From assembly GCA_017881245.1 (NCBI GenBank), contig JADGRC010000149.1, positions 1-41,997 of the forward strand: a stretch of DNA of 41,997 bases, in the 5' to 3' direction. Below the pieces are notes generated by a model, which was not told the DNA's origin, did no database searches, and saw only the letters and a program-made list of their open reading frames with translations. This document shows positions 25,998-34,183 of this stretch, piece after piece (position 1 is the first letter of the stretch; each line of letters opens with the position of its first letter). This DNA is from Pseudomonadota bacterium (GTDB lineage: Bacteria; Myxococcota_A; Polyangia; Fen-1088). A program made the position numbers and the translations under genes.

Positions 25998-27377
25998 TCA
26001 GCCGCTCGGAAACATCAGTTGGTCGTGTACCAACGCGGTGGCTGCGCGGATGCTCTCGTTGACGCCGACACCTCGAAGACCGTGCCCGATCACGAACAGG
26101 CCGTGATGTGGTTGGAGCGCCTGGTCGACGGTGGATACGCGAGCGGCGTGGCCGGGCGCATACAAGGGCAGGCCGCGGGGATGCTTCCAGACCCGAATCA
26201 GATCGGGGACTCTCTTCAGTCCCGCGACCGTCTTCAAATCCGTGAGGGCGCGCTCGGCTATCTGCTCATCCGACTTGTCGATGATTTCCGGTTCGAAACC
26301 CGGTCCCGTTCCGCCCAGGATGGCCCGCAGCAAGACTCCACCAGACGGCGCGCGACCAGGGAAAGTCGACGATTCGTACTGACACCCCAAGAGGCGCGGT
26401 TGTTGCCCACGCGCGACCAGAAATCCATACGCCGCCAGATCCATCCCCATGTCGGCGGCGGACGTGTTCAGGAATCCCAGACAACAAACAACGATCGGCG
26501 ACGTGGGTGCCGCGCGGAGTGCATCGTGTGCCGCCTGAGCGATTGGACGAAGGATGCGCGCGGTCTCTTCCGGAGCCATGGTCAGGATGACGAAGTCCGT
26601 GTCGATGGTTGGCTCGGCGCCCCCCTCCACGTTGACGCGCCAGCCGGAAGCGGTGGGGTGGGGGTCCACCGCTACCACCCGGCCGTGCGACCAGCCCGCG
26701 GGTCCCAGCGCATCGCCAAGGGCGGCGGGCAGTTCGCCAAGACCGTCGGGAAATGAAAGCGGGCGTCCGTGGCGTCTTCCGATTTTTCGCGCGGCGAGCA
26801 TTCCGCGAAAGAGACCGCCGTGGTCGCGTTCCATCGCCGCCAGGCGCGGAAAGGCGCTGGCGAGCGAGAGCTGGGCGGCGTCGGCCGCATAGATTCCGAT
26901 CACCGCGGTCCCTAGCAGCATCCGTCCGGCCTCGGCCCCAAGCCGGCGAATCGCGAAGGCCTCGACGGTTTCGGAGTCGTCGCCTGCGGGGCACGCACGC
27001 GCCCGGATGAATGGTTCGGCCAGCAGGCGCAATTTCCCACGGGCCGACAGCAAACGCGATCGCAGCAAGGCCGGCGGGGTCATGGGAAGGACGTGCAGCC
27101 CGCCGCGGGCATAAATGAAGCGGCGGCGGCTCTCGGGCACGGCGGTCACGGCGCGCACGTCCAGACCCAGCGCCGCGATCAACTCCCGGGTGTCGGGCGC
27201 GTCGTCCAGCACCGCCTGCGGTCCGATCTCGCACAGGAAGCCCTCGTGTCTTTCGGTGCGGATCAAACCGCCAGGACGGGCGGCCAGATCGACGCACACG
27301 ACATCGTGGCCCGCAACCCGTGCCAAATACGCGGCCGTCAGGCCCGAGATTCCGCCGCCGGCGACGACCACCCGCAT
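25998..27377 (-). CDS. hemG: Protoporphyrinogen oxidase (HemY type, FAD)
   Basis: The 459-aa flavoprotein oxidises protoporphyrinogen IX to protoporphyrin IX with O2, the penultimate step of haem synthesis. It has the N-terminal FAD Rossmann motif (VVVAGGGISGLTAAYLARVAG), the RPGGLIRTE continuation and the C-terminal FAD-contact segment (LFVIGHGLRGVGVNESIRAA). The length and motifs match the oxygen-dependent HemY/PPO family, which fits an aerobe. It lies 43 nt after hemE. Confidence 0.93.
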   Translation of the reverse strand: MRVVVAGGGISGLTAAYLARVAGHDVVCVDLAARPGGLIRTERHEGFLCEIGPQAVLDDAPDTRELIAALGLDVRAVTAVPESRRRFIYARGGLHVLPMTPPALLRSRLLSARGKLRLLAEPFIRARACPAGDDSETVEAFAIRRLGAEAGRMLLGTAVIGIYAADAAQLSLASAFPRLAAMERDHGGLFRGMLAARKIGRRHGRPLSFPDGLGELPAALGDALGPAGWSHGRVVAVDPHPTASGWRVNVEGGAEPTIDTDFVILTMAPEETARILRPIAQAAHDALRAAPTSPIVVCCLGFLNTSAADMGMDLAAYGFLVARGQQPRLLGCQYESSTFPGRAPSGGVLLRAILGGTGPGFEPEIIDKSDEQIAERALTDLKTVAGLKRVPDLIRVWKHPRGLPLYAPGHAARVSTVDQALQPHHGLFVIGHGLRGVGVNESIRAATALVHDQLMFPSG

Positions 27378-27420
27378 GTTTCAGCTTGGCTCCGTCAGGA
27401 TGGGCCCGCGCACGTTCCGG

Positions 27421-28458
27421 CTAACCTTGCTGGACGACACGCACCAGGGCTTCGACGCTTTCGATCGGCGTTTCGGGTGTGATGCCGTGACCCAGGTTGA
27501 ACACGTGCCCGCGGCAACCCCCGCGGGCGACCACATCCGCGGCGCGCCGTTCGATCAGCGGAATCGGCCCCAGCAAAACGGCGGGATCCAAATTGCCCTG
27601 TACCGCGAAAGGATATCGCGCCGTGGTGGCCAGGCGCGCGCGCGCCTCGTCGAGCGGCAGACGCCAATCGATTCCGTATACGTCCGCCCCGAGCGCCGCG
27701 ACACGATCGAGGATCGTGGTTGCGCCGTTACCAAAATAGATAACTGGAACGCCCGTCGTGCGCAGCGCCGCGATCAGGGCGGCGGTGGGCTCGAAAACGA
27801 AGTCGTTCCAGTCGTCGGTGGACACGACGCCCACCCATGAATCGAACAGCTGAACGGCAGCGACGCCCGCGGCGACTTGGCTCTTCAGGTATGCCTCGGT
27901 GGCGCCGCCAATCATCGACAGCAACTGTCGCGCCGCCTGAGGGTACCGGTAGAAGAATTTCTTAGTCTCCGTGAAGTTCTTGGCCGTCTTGCCCTCGATT
28001 GCGTACGTGGCCACCGTGAACGGCGCGCCGGCGAACCCGATCAGCGGGGTGGAACCCAAACCCTCGCGTGCCAACCGAATTGTCTCGAGCACGAAATCCG
28101 TCCGCTGTGCGGGATCGAACGAATGAATCCGCGCAAGATCATCGGGCGTGCGAATCGCCGTGGGCAGACGCGGTCCCTGCTCCGTGAATTCGACGGACAG
28201 GCCCATCGCCTCCAGCGGAACCAAGAGATCGGAAAACAGGATGGCCGCGTCGAATCCGAAGCGGCGAATGGGTTGCAGTGTCACCTCGGCCGCAAGGCTC
28301 GGCGTCTTGCACAGCTCCAGAAAGGACACCTTCTCGCGGATGCGACGGTATTCAGGTAGGTAGCGTCCCGCCTGGCGCATCATCCACAGGGGCGGCCGCG
28401 ATGTCGCTTCCCCCCGGCAAGCGCGCAGAAACAGGGAATCGGTGGGAGAAGCGGACAT
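27421..28458 (-). CDS. hemE: Uroporphyrinogen decarboxylase
   Basis: The 345-aa enzyme decarboxylates uroporphyrinogen III to coproporphyrinogen III. Diagnostic motifs are near the N terminus: WMMRQAGRYLPEYRRIR, then ILFSDLLVPLEAMGL and GFAGAPFTVATYAIEG. The conserved His of the active-site cleft (GHVFNLGHGI) is present near the end. The ATG at 28458 fits the usual start 20 residues before the RQAGRYLPEYR motif. It is followed by hemG on the same strand. Confidence 0.96.
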   Translation of the reverse strand: MSASPTDSLFLRACRGEATSRPPLWMMRQAGRYLPEYRRIREKVSFLELCKTPSLAAEVTLQPIRRFGFDAAILFSDLLVPLEAMGLSVEFTEQGPRLPTAIRTPDDLARIHSFDPAQRTDFVLETIRLAREGLGSTPLIGFAGAPFTVATYAIEGKTAKNFTETKKFFYRYPQAARQLLSMIGGATEAYLKSQVAAGVAAVQLFDSWVGVVSTDDWNDFVFEPTAALIAALRTTGVPVIYFGNGATTILDRVAALGADVYGIDWRLPLDEARARLATTARYPFAVQGNLDPAVLLGPIPLIERRAADVVARGGCRGHVFNLGHGITPETPIESVEALVRVVQQG

Positions 28459-28534
28459 CGGAGCATTCTTGCTCACCGACGACGGCGATACAAATGTCCG
28501 GGCCGGCCACTCACGCTTCCGCATTTCGCGCGCT

Positions 28535-29014
28535 TTATGCGTAGTCTCCGATTTCGACGTACTTCCTTTGCCCCGGATCCCAACAAAACTGCTTGGCGCC
28601 GCGCAGCCCAGCGGCCCAAACGTCCACCACGACATATTCGACCGGGTAGGCTGGCTCGCCGTCGAATACCGCCGCGGCTTGATCGGTCTCGCTGAAATAC
28701 GCCCCGACCTCGACGTGCGAGTGATAGACGATCTTGGCTGGCCTGTCTCCGCGCAGGCTCTTTTGCAGCGCGAAAAGATCGCGCGCGTCGAGGTTGTAGG
28801 CGGTGCGGGCGTCGCGCGTGAACCGCTCGGGATCCTCGGCGTGCAGGCGGTCCTGGATATTCTTGCAGGCGGTCGCCTGGTCGGCGCTCGGTCGATCGCG
28901 CGGGCCGTACACGATTCCGCAGGCCTCGCTTGGATAGTCGCGCCGCGCGTGCGCGTAGATCTCCCGCAAGGCTTCGGGCGACAAGACGGGGTGGGGTGGC
29001 TGCGGAGTCGGCAT
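28535..29014 (-). CDS. JAMM/MPN metalloprotease (Mec-like)
   Basis: The 159-aa protein is a bacterial M67 (JAMM) peptidase. All zinc/catalytic positions are visible: E30 (in EACG), H98-x-H100, S108 and D111 (HSHVEVGAYFSETD), and no other domain. In Mycobacterium tuberculosis the homologous Mec protein releases cysteine from CysO-cysteine; in Wolinella HcyD trims the extra residue after the Gly-Gly of HcyS. The CysO-type carrier ending in Gly-Gly-Arg is encoded 3.6 kb away on the same strand, so this enzyme is the natural candidate to trim it and/or release the product. It is separated from that operon by one plus-strand gene and the permease gene. Confidence 0.9.
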   Translation of the reverse strand: MPTPQPPHPVLSPEALREIYAHARRDYPSEACGIVYGPRDRPSADQATACKNIQDRLHAEDPERFTRDARTAYNLDARDLFALQKSLRGDRPAKIVYHSHVEVGAYFSETDQAAAVFDGEPAYPVEYVVVDVWAAGLRGAKQFCWDPGQRKYVEIGDYA

Positions 29015-29161
29015 GGGTGCCGATGTTATCCCGAGTTGGTCAAAACTGATTCCCGGCGAAGTGCGATTCGTCTAGCATGGCGACCCCCGACATCGCGGGC
29101 GGCCCGACAGCGATCTCTTCCGGTCCGGTCCGTCCGTCGTTCCCAGCCAGGAGGACAGTGA

Positions 29162-29926
29162 ATGATCGTTTGCCCGAAGCGCGTGTTGATGGCGCTGACC
29201 TTGGTCGCTTCCCTTCCGTCCATCGCCCGCGCGACCGTCAATCAACCCGTGGAAATCATCAATCGCCCGCGGACTCTTCCGGGCGGAGAGCTCGAGCTGC
29301 ACGGTGGAGTCGACCTGTCGCACAGTTCCTACACCGACATGACGGGAACGCACGGACAAAGCGCGGTTTCCGCGCCGCTGTCGGTCGGCTATGGGATCAG
29401 CAATGATTTCGACGTCTATCTTTTCTATTCAATCGGCCTGCATCCAAAGGTGACGGGCAAGGAACCGGTCGACGTTCGCCTGGCGTACACGTTTTTCCGC
29501 GACGACCGAATGTCCGCCGCCGCCCAGGTCAGAAGCGGCGTTGATCTGGGAGGCAACGACGTGACGCCCTTGCGGTTGGGCGTAAGCGCTCTTTACCGGG
29601 TCACAAGCACGTTCGCGATATTCACCCCCGGGGAGCAGCTGAGCGCTGGATTGTCCGGTGGCAATCACCCGATTGGCCTCGACCTGTTGGTCGGTGGTGG
29701 CCTGCAATTCACGTCCCAGGTATTTGGATCGCTGACCACGAACCTGGCGCACATCGCGATCGCCAACGAGGGGCGCGGTGCCTTCATCCTGGCGGACATG
29801 CTGCCGGCCAACCTGGCCGCGTTCTATTCTTTCTCAAGCGCCCTTGATGTCGGCGCTCACTTCGACATTGATTTGAAGCACACGAATGGGATCACCGTTG
29901 GCGTGCTCGCGCGCCTGTTCTTTTGA
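29162..29926 (+). CDS. Outer-membrane beta-barrel protein
   Basis: The 254-aa protein has a signal peptide (MALTLVASLPSIARA) and a body of repeated beta strands with Gly/aromatic ends (APLSVGYGISNDFDVYLFYS, VRLAYTFFRDDRMSAAAQV, LDLLVGGGLQF), finishing in LFF, a standard outer-membrane C terminus. AGGAGG lies 7 nt before the ATG at 29162. No known family is recognised. It points away from the JAMM gene and runs convergent with the TauE/SafE gene. Confidence 0.78.
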   Translation: MIVCPKRVLMALTLVASLPSIARATVNQPVEIINRPRTLPGGELELHGGVDLSHSSYTDMTGTHGQSAVSAPLSVGYGISNDFDVYLFYSIGLHPKVTGKEPVDVRLAYTFFRDDRMSAAAQVRSGVDLGGNDVTPLRLGVSALYRVTSTFAIFTPGEQLSAGLSGGNHPIGLDLLVGGGLQFTSQVFGSLTTNLAHIAIANEGRGAFILADMLPANLAAFYSFSSALDVGAHFDIDLKHTNGITVGVLARLFF

Positions 29927-29961
29927 CGCGGGCCGGGCCGCGTCGGAGCAGGCGAGGAATG

Positions 29962-30777
29962 TCAGCCGTATCGTCGCCACGCGAGCAATGCCGCCATGGC
30001 GAAACCTATGGCCACGATCAGGGGGCGGACGTACGTCGGACGGACTCGGCGGGCGATTCGCCCTCCTACGATGCCACCGATTATGGCACCGGTGGCCATC
30101 AGGAAAGCCGGGCCTGGACGCACCAATCCGTGAGTGATGAAGTCGATGGATGCCGCTGCGTTGATGTTCACGGCCAGCACATTCTTCACCGCGTTCATCT
30201 GATGCAGGTCCAACGGAGTTCGTCCGTGGGGTGGCCTGACGTGGGCCAGAAACGCGAGCATCAAGATGCCCATCGCGGCGCCAAAGTATCCGCCGTAGAT
30301 GCTGACCGCGAGCTGAAGTCCGAGCACGATGGGCCACCTCGGCCCTCGCTGAACATGCGTGTCCGGCGGCGTGGCGTCGGGCGGGGATGACGCGGTTGTC
30401 TGTTGGGAGCGGGCCACCAGCCCCTGAACCAGGATGATCGTGGTGGCCCCCAGCACCAACCAAGGGACCACTCCGTCGAACAGACGCTGGGGGGTGTTGC
30501 GCAGAATGTAGGCGCCAAGCAGGGCACCCGCGATTCCTGGCACGCATAGGGCCATCGTCAAACGCCCGAGCCCGACCAGATGGCGCCGATAGGCCCACGC
30601 CGCCGCAAACGATCCGGGGACGAGGGCGACGGCGTTGGTCGCGTTCGCCACGATGGGGGACAGACCCGCGGCTATCGCGGCCGGAAAAGACAGCAACGTC
30701 CCGCCGCCCGCGACCGAGTTCACGGCTCCCGCGAGAACCGACGCCGCGAACAACGCTGCCGCGCGACTGAAGGTCAT
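29962..30777 (-). CDS. TauE/SafE-family membrane permease (sulfite exporter-like)
   Basis: The 271-aa protein has about eight transmembrane segments and the family motifs: GAVNSVAGGGTLLSFPA near the N terminus, NATNAVALVPGSFAAAW, YGGYFGAAMGILMLAF and the closing MNAVKNVLAVNINAAASIDF / GGIVGGRIARR region. TauE/SafE proteins export sulfite, sulfoacetate and related anions. It is 43 nt downstream of cysM on the same strand, so it probably belongs to the sulfur operon, perhaps preventing sulfite build-up. The substrate is not readable from sequence. Confidence 0.88.
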   Translation of the reverse strand: MTFSRAAALFAASVLAGAVNSVAGGGTLLSFPAAIAAGLSPIVANATNAVALVPGSFAAAWAYRRHLVGLGRLTMALCVPGIAGALLGAYILRNTPQRLFDGVVPWLVLGATTIILVQGLVARSQQTTASSPPDATPPDTHVQRGPRWPIVLGLQLAVSIYGGYFGAAMGILMLAFLAHVRPPHGRTPLDLHQMNAVKNVLAVNINAAASIDFITHGLVRPGPAFLMATGAIIGGIVGGRIARRVRPTYVRPLIVAIGFAMAALLAWRRYG

Positions 30778-30820
30778 CGCCGCAGGGATGGTGGACCGCT
30801 GTCGGCGGAGGCGGTCAATT

Positions 30821-31837
30821 TCACTTCCCGGGGGAGGGTGGTGGTTGCTGCTTTTGCACCGGCGCTTCGAAATAGCGATCGGCGCGGTCCGGAAACAGCG
30901 TAACGATGACACCGGGTTTGTGCGTGGCCGCCAGCTTCCGCGCGATCCGCATGCCCCCCGCAAGGGAGCCTCCCGACGAATGACCGACGAGCAGGCCTTC
31001 CTCCTTCGCCAACCGATCTGACACGTCCCAGGCTTCTTCGGTGGGCATGGCGATCACGCCGTTAAGCTCCTCGGGATGGTAGATCGCCGGCACCAGCGAC
31101 GAGGCCATGTGTTTCAGGCCTTCGAGGCCGTGCAGAGCATCGTCGGGCTCAACGGCCCACACCTCGATGTCGCGCCGATACTCCTTCAGGCGGCGGCCGG
31201 TCCCCATCACGGTTCCGCTGGTGCCGATTCCGGTCACGAAATGCGTGACACGCCCCTCCGTCTGTTCCCAGATCTCGCGTCCGGTTCCGAGGTAGTGGGC
31301 CAGGGGATTTGACGGGTTCGAATACTGATCCGGGTAGAAATACGCGTCTGGGTTCTCGGCGACCATCTTGCGGCAGAGCACGATGGCCCCGTCGCTGCCT
31401 TCCATGGCGTCCGAGAACACCAGCTTGGTTCCAAACGCCCGCGTGATTTGCTGCCTCGCCCATGAGACATTGGCGGGCATCACCAGCGTCACTGGATACC
31501 CGAGCGCGCCGCCGATTAGTGAATACGCGACGCCCGTGTTGCCGCTGGTCGAATCGATGATGGTCTTGCCGGATATGAGCGCCTTTGCGCGAATCGCGTC
31601 CCGGATCATCTGATAGGCAGCGCGATCCTTGACCGAGCCCCCGGGATTCATGAATTCGCACTTGGCCCAGATCTCGACGCCCGGAACCTCGCGTTCGAAC
31701 GTATGCAACCGAACGATGGGCGTGTCGCCGATTAGATCCGTGATGCTTTCGGCGACGCGCAGGCGAGCGCGCCGGATCTGTTCACTCTGCGCCAACTGGC
31801 CCGCGGCCGCTCTAGGTGTTTCGGCGGCCGTTGTCAC
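30821..31837 (-). CDS. cysM: PLP-dependent cysteine synthase family protein (CysM-like)
   Basis: The 338-aa fold-type-II enzyme has the PLP lysine K70 in NPGGSVKDR, the SGNTG phosphate/substrate loop and THFVTGIGTSGTVMGTGRRLKE. The last motif is more like CysM (O-phosphoserine / CysO-thiocarboxylate using) than CysK. Mtb CysM has an Arg in EPRYGEG that binds phosphoserine; here the stretch is EPDDALHG, so the substrate may differ. The GTG at 31837 overlaps the upstream gene's stop as GTGA, which supports this start. It is the last of the strictly coupled genes in the operon; the C terminus is a Gln/Pro-rich tail. Confidence 0.88.
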   Translation of the reverse strand: MTTAAETPRAAAGQLAQSEQIRRARLRVAESITDLIGDTPIVRLHTFEREVPGVEIWAKCEFMNPGGSVKDRAAYQMIRDAIRAKALISGKTIIDSTSGNTGVAYSLIGGALGYPVTLVMPANVSWARQQITRAFGTKLVFSDAMEGSDGAIVLCRKMVAENPDAYFYPDQYSNPSNPLAHYLGTGREIWEQTEGRVTHFVTGIGTSGTVMGTGRRLKEYRRDIEVWAVEPDDALHGLEGLKHMASSLVPAIYHPEELNGVIAMPTEEAWDVSDRLAKEEGLLVGHSSGGSLAGGMRIARKLAATHKPGVIVTLFPDRADRYFEAPVQKQQPPPSPGK

Positions 31838-32586
31838 GCGAAACTCATCTCGACACCCGAGCCGCCACAGGCGAAACATTCCGGCGCCCAAGGAATGTCC
31901 ACGGCGCGCACCGCTGGCGTCTCCGCGGCGCCGGCCGCCCCGTCGCCCTCGATTTGGTCCGCCCTAATCGGAATGCTGACGTGCCGAGCGCGGGCGCCGC
32001 CCGTGTGGGCACGGGCGATGAGGACCAGGGCCTCGGACGCGGCGATGTGGGCCGCCACGACCGCACCGGCCCCGTCGTCGGGCGCCGCGCCTGGCCTTTC
32101 CGGTATGTCGAGCGCCGCGTGTGGACACGGGCCGTGCTGCCTAAACGAGACGACGTCGATGCCGTCCTCACGACCGCGCATCACGATGACAGGGACCGCC
32201 GTTCGGACGGCCGCGCGCAACATGGAATCGTCGTCGAATCCCGACCGGACCACCACGGTCGTGCCCGCAATCGCCGACAACCATGCGGCACCGGAAGCCG
32301 CGGCGGGAAGTCCCGGCTCCGCCGTGGGCCACGCGCGATTGTCGATCTGGATCTCCGGGTTCGACGATACGATGGCCGTCGCGACCGTCGCGGGCAGGGC
32401 TCCCGTTCGACGAATCAGCCTCAAGGTACCCACGCCGGCCGCGCTCAAGGCGCGAGCAGCCACCTCGCAAGCCAGATCGTCGCCGACGATCCCGACCGTC
32501 GCGGCTGCGATCCGCCCCTGTCCTTCCAGGCCAATCTCGGGCAGCGCGATCTGGCGCGCGGCACGGCTGACAACTTCGGGATTCAG
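31834..32586 (-). CDS. Degenerate ThiF/MoeB/HesA-like protein (E1 pseudoenzyme), non-standard start
   Basis: This protein (250 aa from CTG at 32586) begins LNPEVVSRAARQIALPEIG then LEGQGRI, unmistakably the N terminus of a ThiF/MoeB/HesA activating enzyme. But the ATP-binding GxGGLG loop is GDDLAC (35-40), the SNLxRQ region is absent, and the D-x-x-D-N segment has become SGFDDD. A lone C237-x2-C240 near the C terminus remains of the two-pair zinc site (the first pair reads GPCPHA). So it should not adenylate a carrier; a scaffold or regulatory role is inferred. No ATG, GTG or TTG exists between the carrier stop and the conserved segment; CTG at 32586 (LNPE) gives the natural start, 3 nt after the carrier stop. 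The downstream cysM start overlaps its stop by 4 nt. An upstream sequencing error cannot be ruled out for the start. Confidence 0.78.
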   Translation of the reverse strand: MNPEVVSRAARQIALPEIGLEGQGRIAAATVGIVGDDLACEVAARALSAAGVGTLRLIRRTGALPATVATAIVSSNPEIQIDNRAWPTAEPGLPAAASGAAWLSAIAGTTVVVRSGFDDDSMLRAAVRTAVPVIVMRGREDGIDVVSFRQHGPCPHAALDIPERPGAAPDDGAGAVVAAHIAASEALVLIARAHTGGARARHVSIPIRADQIEGDGAAGAAETPAVRAVDIPWAPECFACGGSGVEMSFA

Positions 32587-32589
32587 GGA

Positions 32590-32865
32590 TTACCTGCCGC
32601 CCGCGATGGCCGGAACGATGGAGATCTCGTCGCTGTCCTTGACGGGCGTCTCCAGGTTCTTGAGGAAGCGAATGTCTTCATCGTTGGCGAAAATGTTCAC
32701 GAAGCGGCGCACCTGACCGGTGTCGTCGCAGATGCGTTCCTTGATGCCCGGGTACTGGGCTTCCAGGCTTGCGATCAGCGCGCCGATCGTGCCGCCCGTT
32801 GCGCTCACTTCTTCCTTGCCGTTCGTCAGCTTGCGGAGCGGCGTCGGGATACGAATATTGGCCAT
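32590..32865 (-). CDS. cysO: CysO/MoaD-type ubiquitin-fold sulfur carrier ending Gly-Gly-Arg
   Basis: The 91-aa protein has a beta-grasp fold typical of ThiS/MoaD/CysO: the first strand VRIPTPLRKLTNG-like start (ANIRIPTPLRKL), GGTIGALIASLEAQYPG, then RRFVNIFANDEDIRFL, the segment that best matches M. tuberculosis CysO, and a C-terminal DEISIVPAIAGGR. In CysO the protein ends at Gly-Gly, which is thiocarboxylated and delivers sulfide. Here G89-G90 is followed by R91 and a TAA, so a one-residue trim seems to be needed first. It is preceded by thrC (23 nt) and followed by the E1 pseudoenzyme (3 nt). Confidence 0.93.
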   Translation of the reverse strand: MANIRIPTPLRKLTNGKEEVSATGGTIGALIASLEAQYPGIKERICDDTGQVRRFVNIFANDEDIRFLKNLETPVKDSDEISIVPAIAGGR

Positions 32866-32888
32866 CGGTTTTTGGTCTCCTCGGGTGG

Positions 32889-34169
32889 TTACTTGGAAAT
32901 GGTTGCTTCTAGCTTGTCGAAATCGGCCAGGCTGGGACCAATGAGGGCCGGCGTGGGCAGTTTTCCGACCAGCGGATCCTGTGTCTTCATCCCGTTGCCC
33001 GTGACGGACACGACGATCGGCCCGTCGTCCTTGCCGATCTTGCCGGACGCAATCAGTTTCATGGTGGCGCCCAGCGTTACTCCGCCGGCGGTCTCCGTGA
33101 AAATGCCTTCGGTCTCGGCCAACAATCGCATTGCGGCGACAATCTCGTCGTCGTCGGGTTTTGCGGCGAACCCTCCGGAGCCGATGATAGTTTGCCGCGC
33201 GTAGAAGCCATCGGCGGGATTCCCGATCGCGAGCGACTTGGCGATCGAGGTCGGTGTTCGCACCGGCTTCATTTGCTCGCGGTTCTCAAGGACCATGTCG
33301 ACGATCGGCGCGCAGCCCGCCGCTTGCGCGCCGTGAATCTTCGTCTTGCGCGCGCTACCCGTGGCGATTAACCCCAGCTTGTCCAATTCGCCGAACGCTT
33401 TTCCGATCTTCGTCACCAGCGATCCGCCGGCCATGGGCACCACGATGTGCGCGGGGCAGCGCCAACCGAGTTGTTCGACGATCTCGTACCCGAAGCTCTT
33501 CGAACCCTCCGCGTAAAACGGTCGCAGGTTCACGTTGACGAACCCCCACCCATATTTCCCGGCGATCTCGGAGCACAGCCGGTTGACGTCGTCGTAGGTC
33601 CCCTTCACCGCGACCACGCGCGCGCCGTAGATGCTCGTGGCCAACACCTTCGCGGGTTCGAGGTCGAACGGAATCAAGATGACGGCCGGCAACCCCGCGG
33701 CGGCGGCTTGTGCGGCCGTGGCGTTGGCCAGGTTTCCGGTCGATGCGCATGCGACGGTCTTGATCCCGAACTCGATGGCCTTGGACAGCGCGACCGAGAC
33801 CACGCGATCCTTGAACGACAGCGTCGGATGGCTGACGGCGTCGTTCTTGACCCACAGCTCGCGCACGCCCAGCCGCCGCGCCAGGCGATCCGCGCGCACG
33901 AGCGGCGTCATGCCGGTCTGCGTGCCCACGACGGGCGGCGCATCCAAGGGCAGAAGCTCGGCGTATCGCCACATGTTGGGCGCGCGCGATTCGATCACGG
34001 TACGCGTCAACACCTTGCCGATCGCGGCGTAGTCGTACGCGATCTCCAGCGGGCCAAAGCAGTATTCACAGACATGCACCGGCGCCTTTGGGTACTCGTT
34101 GCCGCATTCGCGGCAGCGCAGCGCGGTGACGGGGTTGTTTTTCGCGACGGACATGGACGCGGTGGTCAT
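32889..34169 (-). CDS. thrC: Threonine synthase-like PLP enzyme with zinc ribbon
   Basis: The 426-aa protein starts with a zinc ribbon (C19-x2-C22 and C34-x2-C37 in RCRECGNEY and CEYCFGP) and then a fold-type-II PLP domain with K120 in HPTLSFKDR, ASTGNLANATAAQAAA and a closing SVTGNGMKTQDP. This is the ThrC subclass that makes threonine from O-phosphohomoserine. Its place between the activating enzyme and the carrier raises the option that it uses a phosphorylated amino acid with carrier-bound sulfide (homocysteine or cysteine synthesis); this is inference. Threonine synthase is the plain reading. It is 14 nt from moeB and 23 nt from cysO. Confidence 0.88.
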   Translation of the reverse strand: MTTASMSVAKNNPVTALRCRECGNEYPKAPVHVCEYCFGPLEIAYDYAAIGKVLTRTVIESRAPNMWRYAELLPLDAPPVVGTQTGMTPLVRADRLARRLGVRELWVKNDAVSHPTLSFKDRVVSVALSKAIEFGIKTVACASTGNLANATAAQAAAAGLPAVILIPFDLEPAKVLATSIYGARVVAVKGTYDDVNRLCSEIAGKYGWGFVNVNLRPFYAEGSKSFGYEIVEQLGWRCPAHIVVPMAGGSLVTKIGKAFGELDKLGLIATGSARKTKIHGAQAAGCAPIVDMVLENREQMKPVRTPTSIAKSLAIGNPADGFYARQTIIGSGGFAAKPDDDEIVAAMRLLAETEGIFTETAGGVTLGATMKLIASGKIGKDDGPIVVSVTGNGMKTQDPLVGKLPTPALIGPSLADFDKLEATISK

Positions 34170-34183
34170 ACAATCATCCCTGG

